Assembly: GCA_964464145.1 (NCBI GenBank)
Contig: CAYXFB010000051.1
Span: 1-19,698 of the forward strand
DNA length: 19,698 nt
DNA from: UBA5399 sp964464145
GTDB lineage: Bacteria; Bacillota; Clostridia; Christensenellales; Christensenellaceae
Direction: 5' to 3'
A program made the position numbers and the translations under genes. Below the pieces are notes generated by a model. It saw only the letters and a list, made by a program, of their open reading frames with translations, made no database searches and was not told the origin of the DNA. Position 1 is the stretch's first letter, and each line of letters opens with the position of its first letter. Of the stretch, positions 7,622-15,867 are shown one piece after another.

Positions 7622-9235
7622 CTATTTTATGCGGTATATGTCTATTACGGCACCCGCCAGCCCCGCGCTTTGTATCTCATTTATTTTTTGTATGCATAAG
7701 ACTATGTTTAAAGGCTCAAAAAAACTTTGCGGTAGACCTGTGGCGCCCTTGAATGAGTGCAGCAGCTCAAAATCCTTTTTTACGGTGTCATATATGGCAT
7801 TTTCCGCAACATATCTCTCTTTATCTCTCAAAAAGCGGCCGTTGAACTTTGTGGATAGCACTATATATTCATACTTGTCCTCTGGATCATTCAGTATATA
7901 TTTGCCGTCCTTCTCCTCAAAGTAATTGAATATAGTCGCCTTTTTTGTAAGTGAAAGCGGCGTGTAGGTCTCGTATATGCTGTTATCCTTTGTTATACCG
8001 TTTTGTTCGCAGTATTCTTTAGAGGCCACGCGCGTATCCGGCGTGACCTGATATAGAACACGCATTTGAGAATTTAATATGAGGCTGAATGATATTAGGC
8101 CTAGGCAGGCTGCAAATATTGCTCTGTACAGTTTTCTGCGCCGCGGCGCGTTTTGTATGAGCCGCAGTATATAGTCAAGCCCGAAGGCGGCCAAAAGCAG
8201 CGGGGATATATACATGGGCAGCCCCCAGCGCTGCCAGTGCAGAGAAACCGCGCTCAGCACTATCCAGTATATAAAGCCGAACAGTATGGGCATAAAGGCA
8301 AACAGCTCACTTTTGCGGATCAGTGCGTATACGCCCAGCGCGGTGCACAGAAGCAGCAATATGCCCGTGCCCCCAAAATATGTGGAAACATAAAACAGCA
8401 GGTTTCCGCCCCAGCCCAGCCCGTCGCCCCCCGGATGCAGCGTGCGGGATTCGAATATGAGCGCCTCCTTTACCGAGTCGAAATCCAGTATCAGCACGGG
8501 CGATATCATAAATATAAACAAAAATACCAGAGCGATAGTTAAAAGCGCGTGCTTCAATATTCGCAGATAGTCTCTCTCTCTTATCGCGGAAGCTATCACG
8601 GTAACGGCTATATATATCAATAATATCGCTCCGGTATATTTTGTACAGATGAACGCGGCGGTGACGAGGCACATAAACAATAGATTTTTGAAATCTGGCC
8701 GCTTTAGATACCTCATGCTGAAAAACATGAACAACAGCGAAAAAAAAGTAATTGGTATATCCGGCGTCGCGTTGAAGGAAACGGTTGTGTATAGCGGGCA
8801 GAAGGCCAGCAGCAGCGCGGCGAAAATACCCGTGGTTCTACTTTTTTCTCTGCCTATCCTGTATGCCATAAAAACGCAGCCCAGAGCAAAGCACACGGTG
8901 ACTACGCGGGAAATGAGGTGCAGCTGGCCTATATCCGTTGCGGCTATGCGCTCTATGGGTACGCCGGTGGCGGCTGAGTACAGCGTATACAGTATGGAGC
9001 TTATCTGTATCAGCAAATGATCGGGTCGGTTGAACTTTTGCGGTTCCAGCGAATGGTTTTTCACCAGCTCTATTGCCGGGTTCACAATTGCGTGTTCGTC
9101 CGCGTGTAAAAGATATGGCAGGCCGAAGGTGACTCCGCTAAGATACAGCGCTGCCGCGCCAAAAAGAATTGCTATAAGCGCAAATATGTGCCAATTTTGC
9201 GCAAAAAAAGAACGCTCAGTCAATTTCAACCCCAT
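7622..9235 (-). CDS. GT39-type (PMT/ArnT-like) integral membrane glycosyltransferase
   Basis: A 537-residue protein with about eleven to twelve hydrophobic segments and a soluble C-terminal part of about 150 residues. The first extracytoplasmic loop has HADEHAIV with D46-E47, the acidic pair that PMT and ArnT-type enzymes use for catalysis. Such enzymes take a sugar from a polyprenyl-phosphate donor and add it to a protein, lipid or wall polymer outside the membrane. The acceptor cannot be told from sequence. ATG 9235 has GGGGG upstream. The gene shares an operon with the GT2 gene, which probably supplies the donor. Its promoter at 9333-9361 is overlapped by a perfect dyad, so transcription is probably repressed, perhaps by the XRE protein encoded divergently. 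Confidence 0.85.
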   Translation of the reverse strand: MGLKLTERSFFAQNWHIFALIAILFGAAALYLSGVTFGLPYLLHADEHAIVNPAIELVKNHSLEPQKFNRPDHLLIQISSILYTLYSAATGVPIERIAATDIGQLHLISRVVTVCFALGCVFMAYRIGREKSRTTGIFAALLLAFCPLYTTVSFNATPDIPITFFSLLFMFFSMRYLKRPDFKNLLFMCLVTAAFICTKYTGAILLIYIAVTVIASAIRERDYLRILKHALLTIALVFLFIFMISPVLILDFDSVKEALIFESRTLHPGGDGLGWGGNLLFYVSTYFGGTGILLLLCTALGVYALIRKSELFAFMPILFGFIYWIVLSAVSLHWQRWGLPMYISPLLLAAFGLDYILRLIQNAPRRRKLYRAIFAACLGLISFSLILNSQMRVLYQVTPDTRVASKEYCEQNGITKDNSIYETYTPLSLTKKATIFNYFEEKDGKYILNDPEDKYEYIVLSTKFNGRFLRDKERYVAENAIYDTVKKDFELLHSFKGATGLPQSFFEPLNIVLCIQKINEIQSAGLAGAVIDIYRIK

Positions 9236-9283
9236 TGAAATTTACCCCCACAAATAAAGCCGGTCGCTCTACTTACCGCTGCA

Positions 9284-9330
9284 CAGAATATTCTGCTATC
9301 ATTTTACAAAATAGTAGAATATTATTCTAC
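9284..9330. promoter_or_regulatory. Two dyads, probable operator pair
   Basis: CAGAATATTCTG (9284-9295) is a perfect 12-base palindrome. GTAGAATA-T-TATTCTAC (9314-9330) is a perfect 8-base inverted repeat around one central base. Both share the half-site AGAAT/ATTCT and their centres are about 32 bases apart, close to three helical turns. The second covers the expected transcription start of the promoter at 9333-9361. Confidence 0.65.
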
Positions 9331-9332
9331 TT

Positions 9333-9361
9333 ATCATATATTAAGTTGTGTTATTTGTCCA
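9333..9361 (-). promoter_or_regulatory. Promoter of the GT39-GT2 operon
   Basis: On the reverse strand TGGACA (9356-9361) and TATGAT (9333-9338), each with five of six consensus bases, are exactly 17 bases apart. The start of transcription would fall near 9326, inside the dyad 9314-9330. Confidence 0.65.
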
Positions 9362-9471
9362 GTTAAAATTTAATTTATAGATTTTAAATCTACTTTGCGG
9401 AATGAAATGCTTTTATGGTGCGGATAAGTAGCGCGCAGTAAATGAGTGAGCAAACCGCGCAAAAGCAGAGG

Positions 9472-9501
9472 GTTAATTCAAAATAAACAAAGTTAATTCA
9501 A
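9472..9501. repeat. Direct repeat GTTAATTCAA, two copies 20 bases apart
   Basis: The 10-mer occurs at 9472-9481 and 9492-9501; start-to-start distance is 20 bases, about two helical turns. The second copy sits in a dyad AAGTT-AATTC-AACTT. It lies upstream of the XRE gene in a 386-base gap (9236-9621) and may bind a regulator. Besides this repeat, the GT39 promoter and the dyads, I see nothing else definite in that AT-rich gap; a clear promoter for the XRE gene was not resolved. Confidence 0.4.
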
Positions 9502-9621
9502 CTTCGCCGCGATTCGTTACTATCTGCTCAATATATAAAGTTGTATATTTTATCTACTTTTGATTAATTTTAAGTATTATAAACTACTATAAATATATAA
9601 CAATTTTTTTGGAGATAGTAA

Positions 9622-9942
9622 ATGATAGGTGAAAGACTTCGTGGATTGAGAGAGGACGCAGACTTGACGCAGGATCAGCTGGCCAAGATATTGCAGATAA
9701 ACAAGTTTTCCATATCCTCGTACGAACGAAACAAAAGCGAGCCGCCCGATTCCGTGAAAATAGCTATTGCAAAGCACTTTAACGTATCGATAGACTATCT
9801 TTTGGGCATGACAAAAAGCCCGCGCCCCTATGCCGGAAAGGACGGCTATATAAAATTGCCGGCGGGCTTTCCGGAGAAATATAAAAACAAGCTTTTGGAA
9901 TATATAGATTATCTGTTGTACACATTAAAAAACAAGAGATGA
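9622..9942 (+). CDS. XRE-family transcriptional regulator
   Basis: A 106-residue DNA-binding protein with a Cro/CI helix-turn-helix at about residues 3-61: LRGLREDADLTQDQLAKIL, then the recognition region NKFSISSYERNKSEP and the usual end FNVSIDYLLG. A short C-terminal part (LPAGFPEKYKNKLLEYIDYL) is helical and may dimerise. GGAGAT lies before the ATG. It is divergent from the GT39 operon and separated from it by AT-rich DNA holding palindromes, which makes it a candidate repressor of that operon and of itself (inference). It converges on the hydrolase gene with only ten bases between the stops and no terminator. The AT-rich flanks and lone + orientation would fit local acquisition. Confidence 0.9.
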   Translation: MIGERLRGLREDADLTQDQLAKILQINKFSISSYERNKSEPPDSVKIAIAKHFNVSIDYLLGMTKSPRPYAGKDGYIKLPAGFPEKYKNKLLEYIDYLLYTLKNKR

Positions 9943-9952
9943 CGGCGCTGCT

Positions 9953-10879
9953 CTATGCGAGCGCGCCATCTATCCAATCCACAATATCCGCATATACCTC
10001 TTTGCGGTTGGTCTCGTTCAATATCTCGTGCCGCGCGCCCTCGTACAGCTTCAGCGAAACATTTTTGCCCACGCTCTGCATCCAGCCCTGCACCTGTTTT
10101 ACACCCGCGCCGTAATCTCCCACCGGGTCCATATCTCCCGATATTAGCAGATAGGGTATGAGGGGAAGCCTGCTCGCCCATTCCGTGCCCGAAACGTCGT
10201 CTATAAGTTTTGCGAAATCGTAAGCGGCCCTGTCCGTGAAAACAAAGTTGCACCAGGGATCGGCCAGATATTTATCCACCATTTGTTCGTCCCGTGTGAG
10301 CCAGTCCTTTTCCGTTCGCTTGGTCTCGTAGCGATTGTTATACTTTGAAAAAGCAAGGTGATCAAGCAGGGTGGCGGGCTTTTTGGCGCGCCCGAAAAGC
10401 ATTCCCACCCGCGCCAGAAAACGAGTTATGCCCGTTACGCTGTTTTTGCCCGAGGTGCCGCTGTATATGGCAGCCGCGTAGGCCTCGCCGTGCCGCGCCG
10501 AGGTCTCGCGCCCCATGAGGCTGCCCATGCTGTGGCCGAAAAGCACAACGGGCAGGCCGGGGAAGCGTTCCTTTATTATGCGGGTCAGGCCGTATATATC
10601 CTCCACCACGCAATCCTCGCCATGCTTGTCCGCAAAATAGCCAAAGTGGCCGTCCGCGCCCTTTGTGTGGCCGTGACCCAAATGGTCGTTTCCGCACACT
10701 ATGCCGCCGCGACTGCATACGTACAGCGCGAAATCCTCATAGCGGTCCATGTATTCGCACATGCCGTGCGCTATCTGCAGCACGAAGCGCGCTTCGCCCT
10801 CGCCGCGCCATATACGCGCCCAGATATCGCTCTTTCCGTCCGATGACGGGTAACGCAGTTCTTCCTTCGTTATCTCCAT
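9953..10879 (-). CDS. Alpha/beta hydrolase, serine aminopeptidase S33 / monoglyceride-lipase-like
   Basis: A cytoplasmic serine hydrolase of 308 residues. The oxyanion region AHGMCEY, the DHLGHGHT loop, the nucleophile motif GHSMGS (Ser117), Asp251 in SGDMDPVG and His284 in GARHEILNE make a complete catalytic triad in the order expected for the Hydrolase_4 family, which includes monoacylglycerol lipases and lysophospholipases. The frame is open to 10942, but ATG 10879 has AAAGGAAG upstream and begins the conserved part. It is the last gene of the glpK-GNAT-hydrolase series (32-base gap after the GNAT gene). A lipase next to glycerol kinase suggests release and use of glycerol from lipids, though the substrate is inferred only from context. 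Confidence 0.88.
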   Translation of the reverse strand: MEITKEELRYPSSDGKSDIWARIWRGEGEARFVLQIAHGMCEYMDRYEDFALYVCSRGGIVCGNDHLGHGHTKGADGHFGYFADKHGEDCVVEDIYGLTRIIKERFPGLPVVLFGHSMGSLMGRETSARHGEAYAAAIYSGTSGKNSVTGITRFLARVGMLFGRAKKPATLLDHLAFSKYNNRYETKRTEKDWLTRDEQMVDKYLADPWCNFVFTDRAAYDFAKLIDDVSGTEWASRLPLIPYLLISGDMDPVGDYGAGVKQVQGWMQSVGKNVSLKLYEGARHEILNETNRKEVYADIVDWIDGALA

Positions 10880-10911
10880 ACAAAACACCCGCTTCCTTTG
10901 GCGTTTGCGCT

Positions 10912-11421
10912 CTATTTCAAGCGCTTGCGCAGAATGTCGCACACTATCTGCCGCCCGCCCAGCTCGGCAGGAACCCGCAGATCCGTTTCGGTAAATCCAT
11001 GCTTGAAATAAAAAGATTTTGCCGCAACGTTTGATTCGAGCACACTCAAAATACAGAAATCAAAACCCAGATCAATAAGCCTTGCCTCCGAAGCTGCCAG
11101 TAACGCGCCGCCATAGCCCTTTCGCATATATTCGGGAACCATATAAAAACAGAGTATCTCGCCGTCGTCAGCAAAGGCCTCCATGCCGGAGGCACGCATG
11201 ACCGCGGCAGCGCTTGGTCGGCCGTCTACCCGCTGGATGATTCCATAGAGAAAATCTGAAAGCCCCGCTTTCAAAAAATTTTCCCAATGGTTTGGTATTA
11301 TGGAATCAAGGTAGGAAGCCTCTATCAAATCCTTATAGCCGTGCTTCCAGCTTGCGGCTATTATCTCGCTCATGCTTTTTGCGTCGTCCGTTGTGGATAA
11401 GATGTGCTGTATTTCGTTCAT
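10912..11421 (-). CDS. GNAT-family N-acetyltransferase
   Basis: A 169-residue acetyl-CoA-dependent acetyltransferase. The acetyl-CoA-binding motif A is seen as FYMVPEYMRKGYGGALL, with the R-K-G-Y-G-G loop, followed by the motif B region ILSVLESNVAAKSFYFKHGF typical of the fold. The substrate cannot be predicted. ATG 11421 overlaps the stop of glpK as ATGA, and GGAG lies before it within the end of glpK, so translation is coupled to glpK. The reading frame continues upstream inside glpK but that part is a shadow. It is cotranscribed with glycerol kinase and the hydrolase. Confidence 0.9.
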   Translation of the reverse strand: MNEIQHILSTTDDAKSMSEIIAASWKHGYKDLIEASYLDSIIPNHWENFLKAGLSDFLYGIIQRVDGRPSAAAVMRASGMEAFADDGEILCFYMVPEYMRKGYGGALLAASEARLIDLGFDFCILSVLESNVAAKSFYFKHGFTETDLRVPAELGGRQIVCDILRKRLK

Positions 11422-12905
11422 CTCTCCGCCCAGTCCATAGACCGGCCAACCGCCTTGTTCCAGCCGTTTATAAGCGCCTCGCGCGTTTGCTCCGGCATGG
11501 CGGGGGTGAACTCCGCGTCCTTTATCCAGTTGTGCGATATTTGCAGTGTGTCGGTCCACACGCCCACGGCCAGCCCGGCCAGAAAAGCCGCGCCCAGCGC
11601 CGTGGTCTCGCGTATGCGCGGGCGCTCCGCCACTGTGCGCGTTATATCCGCCTGGAACTGCATAAGAAAATCGTTCGCGGAGGCGCCGCCGTCCACGCGC
11701 AGCCTGCCCACCTCTATGTTGGTATCAGCCTGCATAGCAAGCAGCACGTCACGGCTCTGATAGGCTATGGACTCAAGCGCCGCGCGTATCAAATGTTCGG
11801 AGGTGCAGCCGCGCGTGAGGCCGGTTATGGTGCCTCGGGCGTACATATCCCAGTAGGGCGCGCCAAGACCTGTGAAGGCGGGCACCATGTATACGCCCCC
11901 GTTGTCCGGCACTTTTCTGGCAAAATATTCGCTGTCCGCGCTGTCCTTTATGAGGCGCATTTCGTCGCGCAGCCATTGCACCACCGCGCCGCCCATGAAA
12001 ACGCTGCCCTCCACGGCATAATTGAGCTGTCCGCGCGGGCCGGCCGCTATGGTGGAAAGCAGGCCGTTTTCGCTGTATACGCGGCGGCTGCCCGTGTTCA
12101 TGAGCATAAAGCAGCCCGTGCCGTAGGTGTTTTTGGCCTCACCCGGCTCAAAGCAGGCCTGCCCGAAAAGCGCCGCCTGCTGGTCGCCCGCCATTCCGGC
12201 GATGGGTACCTTGCGCCCGTATATATCCGTATGCCCAAAAACCTCGGAGGAGGAGCAGACCTCGGGCAGCATTTCTATGGGTATGCCCAGCATGCCCAGT
12301 ATCTCCTCGTCCCAGTTTTGCGTGGCGATGTTGAACATCATTGTGCGCGAGGCGTTGGTGAGATCGGTCTTGTGCACCGCGCCGCCCGTTAGGTTCCACA
12401 AAAGCCAGGTGTCCACCGTGCCGAAGAGCAGGTCTCCGCGCTGCGCCCGCTTGCGCGCTCCCTCCACATTATCAAGTATCCATTTTAGCTTTGTCGCGGA
12501 AAAATACGCATCCACGATCAGCCCGGTGTGATCCTTTACCAGCCCCTCAAAGCCGGGTATATCCTTCAATTGCTCGCATATTCCCGCCGTGCGCCTGCAC
12601 TGCCACACTATAGCGTTATATACGGGCATGCCGGTATCCTTTTCCCACACTATGGTGGTTTCGCGCTGATTGGTTATGCCCACGGCGGCGATGTCCTCAA
12701 GAGGGATCCCGGCGCTGTCCACCGCTTCCTTCATAACGCCGTACTGCGTGGCGAATATCTCCATAGGGTCGTGCTCCACCCAGCCGGGCTGAGGATAGTA
12801 TTGCGTAAACTCCTTTTGCCGCGCGCAAAGTATATTTTGCTCGTTATCGAAAATGATGCAGCGGGAACTGGTGGTTCCCTGATCCAGTGCTATAACATAC
12901 TTCAT
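11418..12905 (-). CDS. glpK: Glycerol kinase
   Basis: It phosphorylates glycerol with ATP to glycerol 3-phosphate in the cytosol, the entry to glycolysis and phospholipid synthesis. The FGGY-kinase fold is clear: phosphate-binding DQGTTSSR at residues 8-15, GWVEHDP, the substrate region ITNQRETT followed by WQCRRT, GMAGDQQAALFGQ, and DGGASAND in the C-terminal domain. Length of 495 residues is normal. AAGGGG precedes the ATG. No glpF facilitator or glpD dehydrogenase is next to it; instead a GNAT enzyme and a lipase-like hydrolase follow, and a membrane protein of unknown role lies 30 bases upstream. A histidine loop for PTS phosphorylation is expected in Firmicutes GlpK, and FGHTDIYG (a His in that region) is present, but I cannot be sure it is that site. 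Confidence 0.97.
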   Translation of the reverse strand: MKYVIALDQGTTSSRCIIFDNEQNILCARQKEFTQYYPQPGWVEHDPMEIFATQYGVMKEAVDSAGIPLEDIAAVGITNQRETTIVWEKDTGMPVYNAIVWQCRRTAGICEQLKDIPGFEGLVKDHTGLIVDAYFSATKLKWILDNVEGARKRAQRGDLLFGTVDTWLLWNLTGGAVHKTDLTNASRTMMFNIATQNWDEEILGMLGIPIEMLPEVCSSSEVFGHTDIYGRKVPIAGMAGDQQAALFGQACFEPGEAKNTYGTGCFMLMNTGSRRVYSENGLLSTIAAGPRGQLNYAVEGSVFMGGAVVQWLRDEMRLIKDSADSEYFARKVPDNGGVYMVPAFTGLGAPYWDMYARGTITGLTRGCTSEHLIRAALESIAYQSRDVLLAMQADTNIEVGRLRVDGGASANDFLMQFQADITRTVAERPRIRETTALGAAFLAGLAVGVWTDTLQISHNWIKDAEFTPAMPEQTREALINGWNKAVGRSMDWAER

Positions 12906-12935
12906 AGGCTACCCCTTTTGCCGCCCTGCGGCGTA

Positions 12936-13955
12936 TTATTTATTTTTAGGCTCTTCTTCAGATGTGTCTTTTGGCTGTGGCGCCGCTTTTTTTGCGCTTG
13001 TCTCACTTTTGATGCTGTGCTTTTTGGGCGGCACGCGGTGCACATAGCCTGTGCTGCCGCTGCCAACTCCGGCGAAGCTCTTTTTGCGCTTCTCCACCTC
13101 CTGCAAGGCCTTTTCCTCCTTCGAGCCTACCTGAGTATCCAGGCTCCCCGCTTCTTCATGCGCGCGTTCGTCCTCTTCCCATTCCTCTTTGGCGCGCCAG
13201 CTGTTGAAATCCATTTGCGCTCTTCTTTGCGCCAGTGCCGCTTTGCGCTCCAGGCTCTTTTTGCGCCCTATCACGGTGGCGATTATTATGACCACGGCCA
13301 GCGCGGCTATTATAGATATAACAACAATGGGATTGGGCGGCTCCACATAGTTTCGCGAAACTATTTTGGTGAGCACATCAAAGCTGTCCACCAGAGATTG
13401 CAGCGCGTCCATATCCTCTTGCTGGAGATATGTTCCGTTGTATGTGTAGGCCGCGATCTCTATGTTCCGGCCATTCTCCACCGTGGCGTAAACTATGGAT
13501 TGGGGTTGGTCCAAACCGTAGGTATATTTGAAAAACTTATATCCGCCGGGCGAATCGTACACCGTTATATCCACACCCTCCTTCGAAGATTTTTTTAGGC
13601 TGGATGCGGACTGTGTTATTGTGTTGTTTTCCTTTTGCGCATAGCTCCACAGATTTATGCTGTTCTTGTTCATATAGCTGGTGACCATGAGCTCGTTGCC
13701 CGTTTTTTGGTTGCGCGCTTCCAGATATCTGTTTTCGGCGCGCATTGTGGACAGCAGCTTTTCTCTGCTGGAACCGTATTTTTTGAGCACCTCAGAATTT
13801 TCGGGCACATCGCGCGTCACGGTATCGTAACCTTCGGGCACAGTGAAGGCCAGATCGGAATCCATTACGGTGACCACATAGCTGTCTGCTGCGCGTGCGG
13901 GAAGAGCCGCCGCAACGATTATAACTGCACATATTATTGTAAAAAACTTCTTCAT
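12936..13955 (-). CDS. Signal-peptide protein with one membrane span and a charged cytoplasmic tail, function unknown
   Basis: Not recognised. The 339-residue protein has a signal peptide (about 1-22, ending ARA), an extracytoplasmic domain of about 180 residues starting with DSYVVTVMDSDLAFTVPEGYD, one membrane span near 205-230 (IVVISIIAALAVVIIIATVI) and a tail of about 110 residues rich in Lys, Arg and Glu, with a likely coiled coil around KEEWEEDERAHEE. The outer domain may sense or bind something and the tail may contact a cytoplasmic partner (inference). GAGGAA precedes the ATG. It is 30 bases upstream of glpK and probably leads that transcript. The carboxypeptidase at 16882 has a similar plan: outer part, one span, charged tail. 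Confidence 0.8.
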   Translation of the reverse strand: MKKFFTIICAVIIVAAALPARAADSYVVTVMDSDLAFTVPEGYDTVTRDVPENSEVLKKYGSSREKLLSTMRAENRYLEARNQKTGNELMVTSYMNKNSINLWSYAQKENNTITQSASSLKKSSKEGVDITVYDSPGGYKFFKYTYGLDQPQSIVYATVENGRNIEIAAYTYNGTYLQQEDMDALQSLVDSFDVLTKIVSRNYVEPPNPIVVISIIAALAVVIIIATVIGRKKSLERKAALAQRRAQMDFNSWRAKEEWEEDERAHEEAGSLDTQVGSKEEKALQEVEKRKKSFAGVGSGSTGYVHRVPPKKHSIKSETSAKKAAPQPKDTSEEEPKNK

Positions 13956-14177
13956 AAGTAATCAGTTCCTCGGGAGCCTGTAGATTTTTTCGCCTGTTAT
14001 ATATAAAAGCATATCCTATAGTATAAACTCGATTGTTTGGTTGAAATAATACTAATTCCAGATAAAAACATCGCAAAAATGATGCTTTAGATTGGAATTG
14101 GTTTAAGTATAATTTAACTGCCGTGCGCCGTCAATCTTGCGAACGGCATTCTCGCTTCTTATGCAAGAGATTTTTGA

Positions 14178-14969
14178 TCAATTCGTTGCCGTTTTGCCCA
14201 CTTCATCCATATATTTTATGACACCGGCAACTATTGCCTCGGCCACCCTCTGCTGATATTCGGAGCGCTGCAAGAGCGCCTCCTCCTGCGGGTTGGACAT
14301 AAAGCCGCATTCTATGGTGCAGCTGGGCTGTGAGCCGGTTTTGAGCAAACGGTAGGCCGCCGCCTGCGCGCTGCGCGGCTCCACCGGCGTGAGCGCCTCG
14401 TTCATGGCCGCCTGTATCATGGTGGCCAGCGGCTTTCCCGCCGAGCCCTCCGCAACGTAGAACACCTGCGGGCCCGACGCCTTCTGATCGTCGAAGGAGT
14501 TGCAGTGTATGCAGAGGAACATATCCGCCTTTGCTTCGGCTATTATCTTTTCGCGGTTTTGGAAATCCTCCTCCTTGGAAGCGCCCAGCCAGTCGTCCGT
14601 TTGGCGGGTCATTATAACGTATGCGCCGCGCTGCTCCAAAAGATTGCGCAGCTTGCGCGATATCTCCAGGTTTACCTCTTTCTCATAGCGGCTGCTCACG
14701 CCTATCATGCCCGAGTCCTCCCCGCCGTGGCCGGGGTCAACTATTATGGTCATACCCTGCAATGGCGTGTATTTGGTGTCCGAAATGTCACCTGCCTTTT
14801 TCGTTTGGGTGGGCACGGCCAGCACGGAGGTAATCCACAATATGAAAAACAGCACTGCCAAGCCCATTGAAACAAGCGTGACCGCCTGCGAACGCGAAAT
14901 TTTAAGGCCGCTCAAGGCCTGCGCGGCAACGCCCCGGCCTCCATGTTTTTTCCTTTTTGGTTTATTCAT
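14178..14969 (-). CDS. N-acetylmuramoyl-L-alanine amidase (Amidase_3), CwlD-like
   Basis: It cleaves the amide bond between muramic acid and the stem peptide of peptidoglycan. A basic cytoplasmic start and one membrane anchor (about 31-51) lead to the zinc-dependent amidase domain from about residue 73. All zinc and catalytic residues are present: His81 in DPGHGG, Glu96 in YEKEVNLEIS, His155 in CIHCNS and Glu220 in TIECGFMSNP. The 263-residue length and membrane anchor fit CwlD-type enzymes, which in spore formers act on cortex peptidoglycan, but a vegetative role is equally possible. The ATG overlaps the stop of the TtcA-like gene by four bases, so the two are translationally coupled. No strong terminator follows; bases 13956-14177 show only short dyads. 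Confidence 0.93.
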   Translation of the reverse strand: MNKPKRKKHGGRGVAAQALSGLKISRSQAVTLVSMGLAVLFFILWITSVLAVPTQTKKAGDISDTKYTPLQGMTIIVDPGHGGEDSGMIGVSSRYEKEVNLEISRKLRNLLEQRGAYVIMTRQTDDWLGASKEEDFQNREKIIAEAKADMFLCIHCNSFDDQKASGPQVFYVAEGSAGKPLATMIQAAMNEALTPVEPRSAQAAAYRLLKTGSQPSCTIECGFMSNPQEEALLQRSEYQQRVAEAIVAGVIKYMDEVGKTATN

Positions 14970-15709
14970 ACATCCTCACTGTCACCAATTATATCATATT
15001 TTGACCAGAGATTGTACCTATCCGCGCTCTGTATGGCGGCCATCATATTTTCCGTGGAGCCCTCGTGGCAGCCGTTTATGTATTTCACTATGTCCTTTGT
15101 TTGCTGGCGCACCGTGTGCTCATCCGCCGGACAGGGATTTTTGAAGAAGGGTATGTCGCCCCGCCGCACCGCGCTCACTATATCATATTCGCGCGCCAGT
15201 ATGAGCGGGCGTATAAGCGTTATGTCCGTGCGCGAAAGATAGGTAACGGGCTGCAGCGTATTCAGCCGCGCCTCGTACATCATGCTCATAAAAAATGTGT
15301 TGAGCGCGTCGTCCATGTGGTGGGCAAAGGCGGCCTTGTTCACGCCGCGTTCCACCGCGCGGCCGTAAAGCGCGCCCTTGCGCATCTTGGCGCAGAGCGA
15401 GCAGGGGTTCTTCTCCTTGCGTATATCGAAAACCACCTCGGCGATGTCCGTTTTAACAACGTCCAGCGGTACATCCAAACTTTCGCAATATTGCTCCACC
15501 ACGTCCGTGCGAAACCCGTCAAAGCCCAGGTCAACGCATATGCCGCGCAGTGTGTAGCTCTTTTTGCTGAACCTCTTGTACAGCGAAAGCGCCTTCAAAA
15601 GCACCATGGAATCCTTTCCGCCTGAAAGCCCCACCGCGATAACGTCGCCCTCGGCTATAAGTTTGAACCTTTCATCCGCGCGCTTTAAAGCGCCCAGTAT
15701 CCTCCGCAT
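14966..15709 (-). CDS. TtcA-family tRNA 2-thiolation protein (PP-loop ATPase)
   Basis: Enzymes of this family activate a tRNA base with ATP and put sulfur on it (s2C32 for TtcA). The PP-loop SGGKDS is at 29-34. The first cysteine pair NPCSLC (Cys103, Cys106) and a third cysteine in NPCPADEHT (Cys193) are placed like the three ligands of the 4Fe-4S cluster in the TtcA group. At 247 residues it is shorter than E. coli TtcA but normal for Firmicutes homologues. AAGGAGG precedes the ATG. It is first of a two-gene unit with the amidase and has its own promoter at 15809-15837. Exact tRNA target is not provable here. Confidence 0.88.
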   Translation of the reverse strand: MRRILGALKRADERFKLIAEGDVIAVGLSGGKDSMVLLKALSLYKRFSKKSYTLRGICVDLGFDGFRTDVVEQYCESLDVPLDVVKTDIAEVVFDIRKEKNPCSLCAKMRKGALYGRAVERGVNKAAFAHHMDDALNTFFMSMMYEARLNTLQPVTYLSRTDITLIRPLILAREYDIVSAVRRGDIPFFKNPCPADEHTVRQQTKDIVKYINGCHEGSTENMMAAIQSADRYNLWSKYDIIGDSEDV

Positions 15710-15803
15710 ATTCTGCCTCCTTGATTGCCTGAAACATCAGCAAAAAATCCGCTGCCCCCTCATTTCCGCCGGTGGCAGGGTGCGGGGAACAACATAATTG
15801 CTG

Positions 15804-15837
15804 TTGAAATTATACCATATTTACGGTATGCTGTTTA
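15804..15837. promoter_or_regulatory. Overlapping divergent promoters with a shared dyad
   Basis: Leftward (to the TtcA-like gene): TAAACA at 15832-15837 and an extended -10 TGGTATAAT with TATAAT at 15809-15814, spacing 17. Rightward (to the COG2426 gene): TTGAAA at 15804-15809 and TATGCT at 15827-15832, spacing 17. The two occupy the same bases, so polymerases would exclude each other. Between them ATACC and GGTAT form an inverted repeat with an 8-base spacer, a possible operator. Confidence 0.6.
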
Positions 15838-15867
15838 AAAAATCGCGTAATATGAAAGGATATATAT

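Noticed and set aside
11422..11559. N-terminal extension of the GNAT frame into glpK
   Set aside because: The extension is the shadow of the glpK C-terminus; ATG 11421 with GGAG and the ATGA overlap is the normal coupled start.
11292..12392. 366-codon + strand frame opposite glpK
   Set aside because: It is antisense to a clear glycerol kinase, lacks a ribosome-binding site and reads as Ala/Arg/His-rich shadow sequence.
14110..14150. Possible terminator after the amidase gene (TGCCGT..ACGGCA on the reverse strand)
   Set aside because: The stem is only six bases with a long loop and no proper T run follows.
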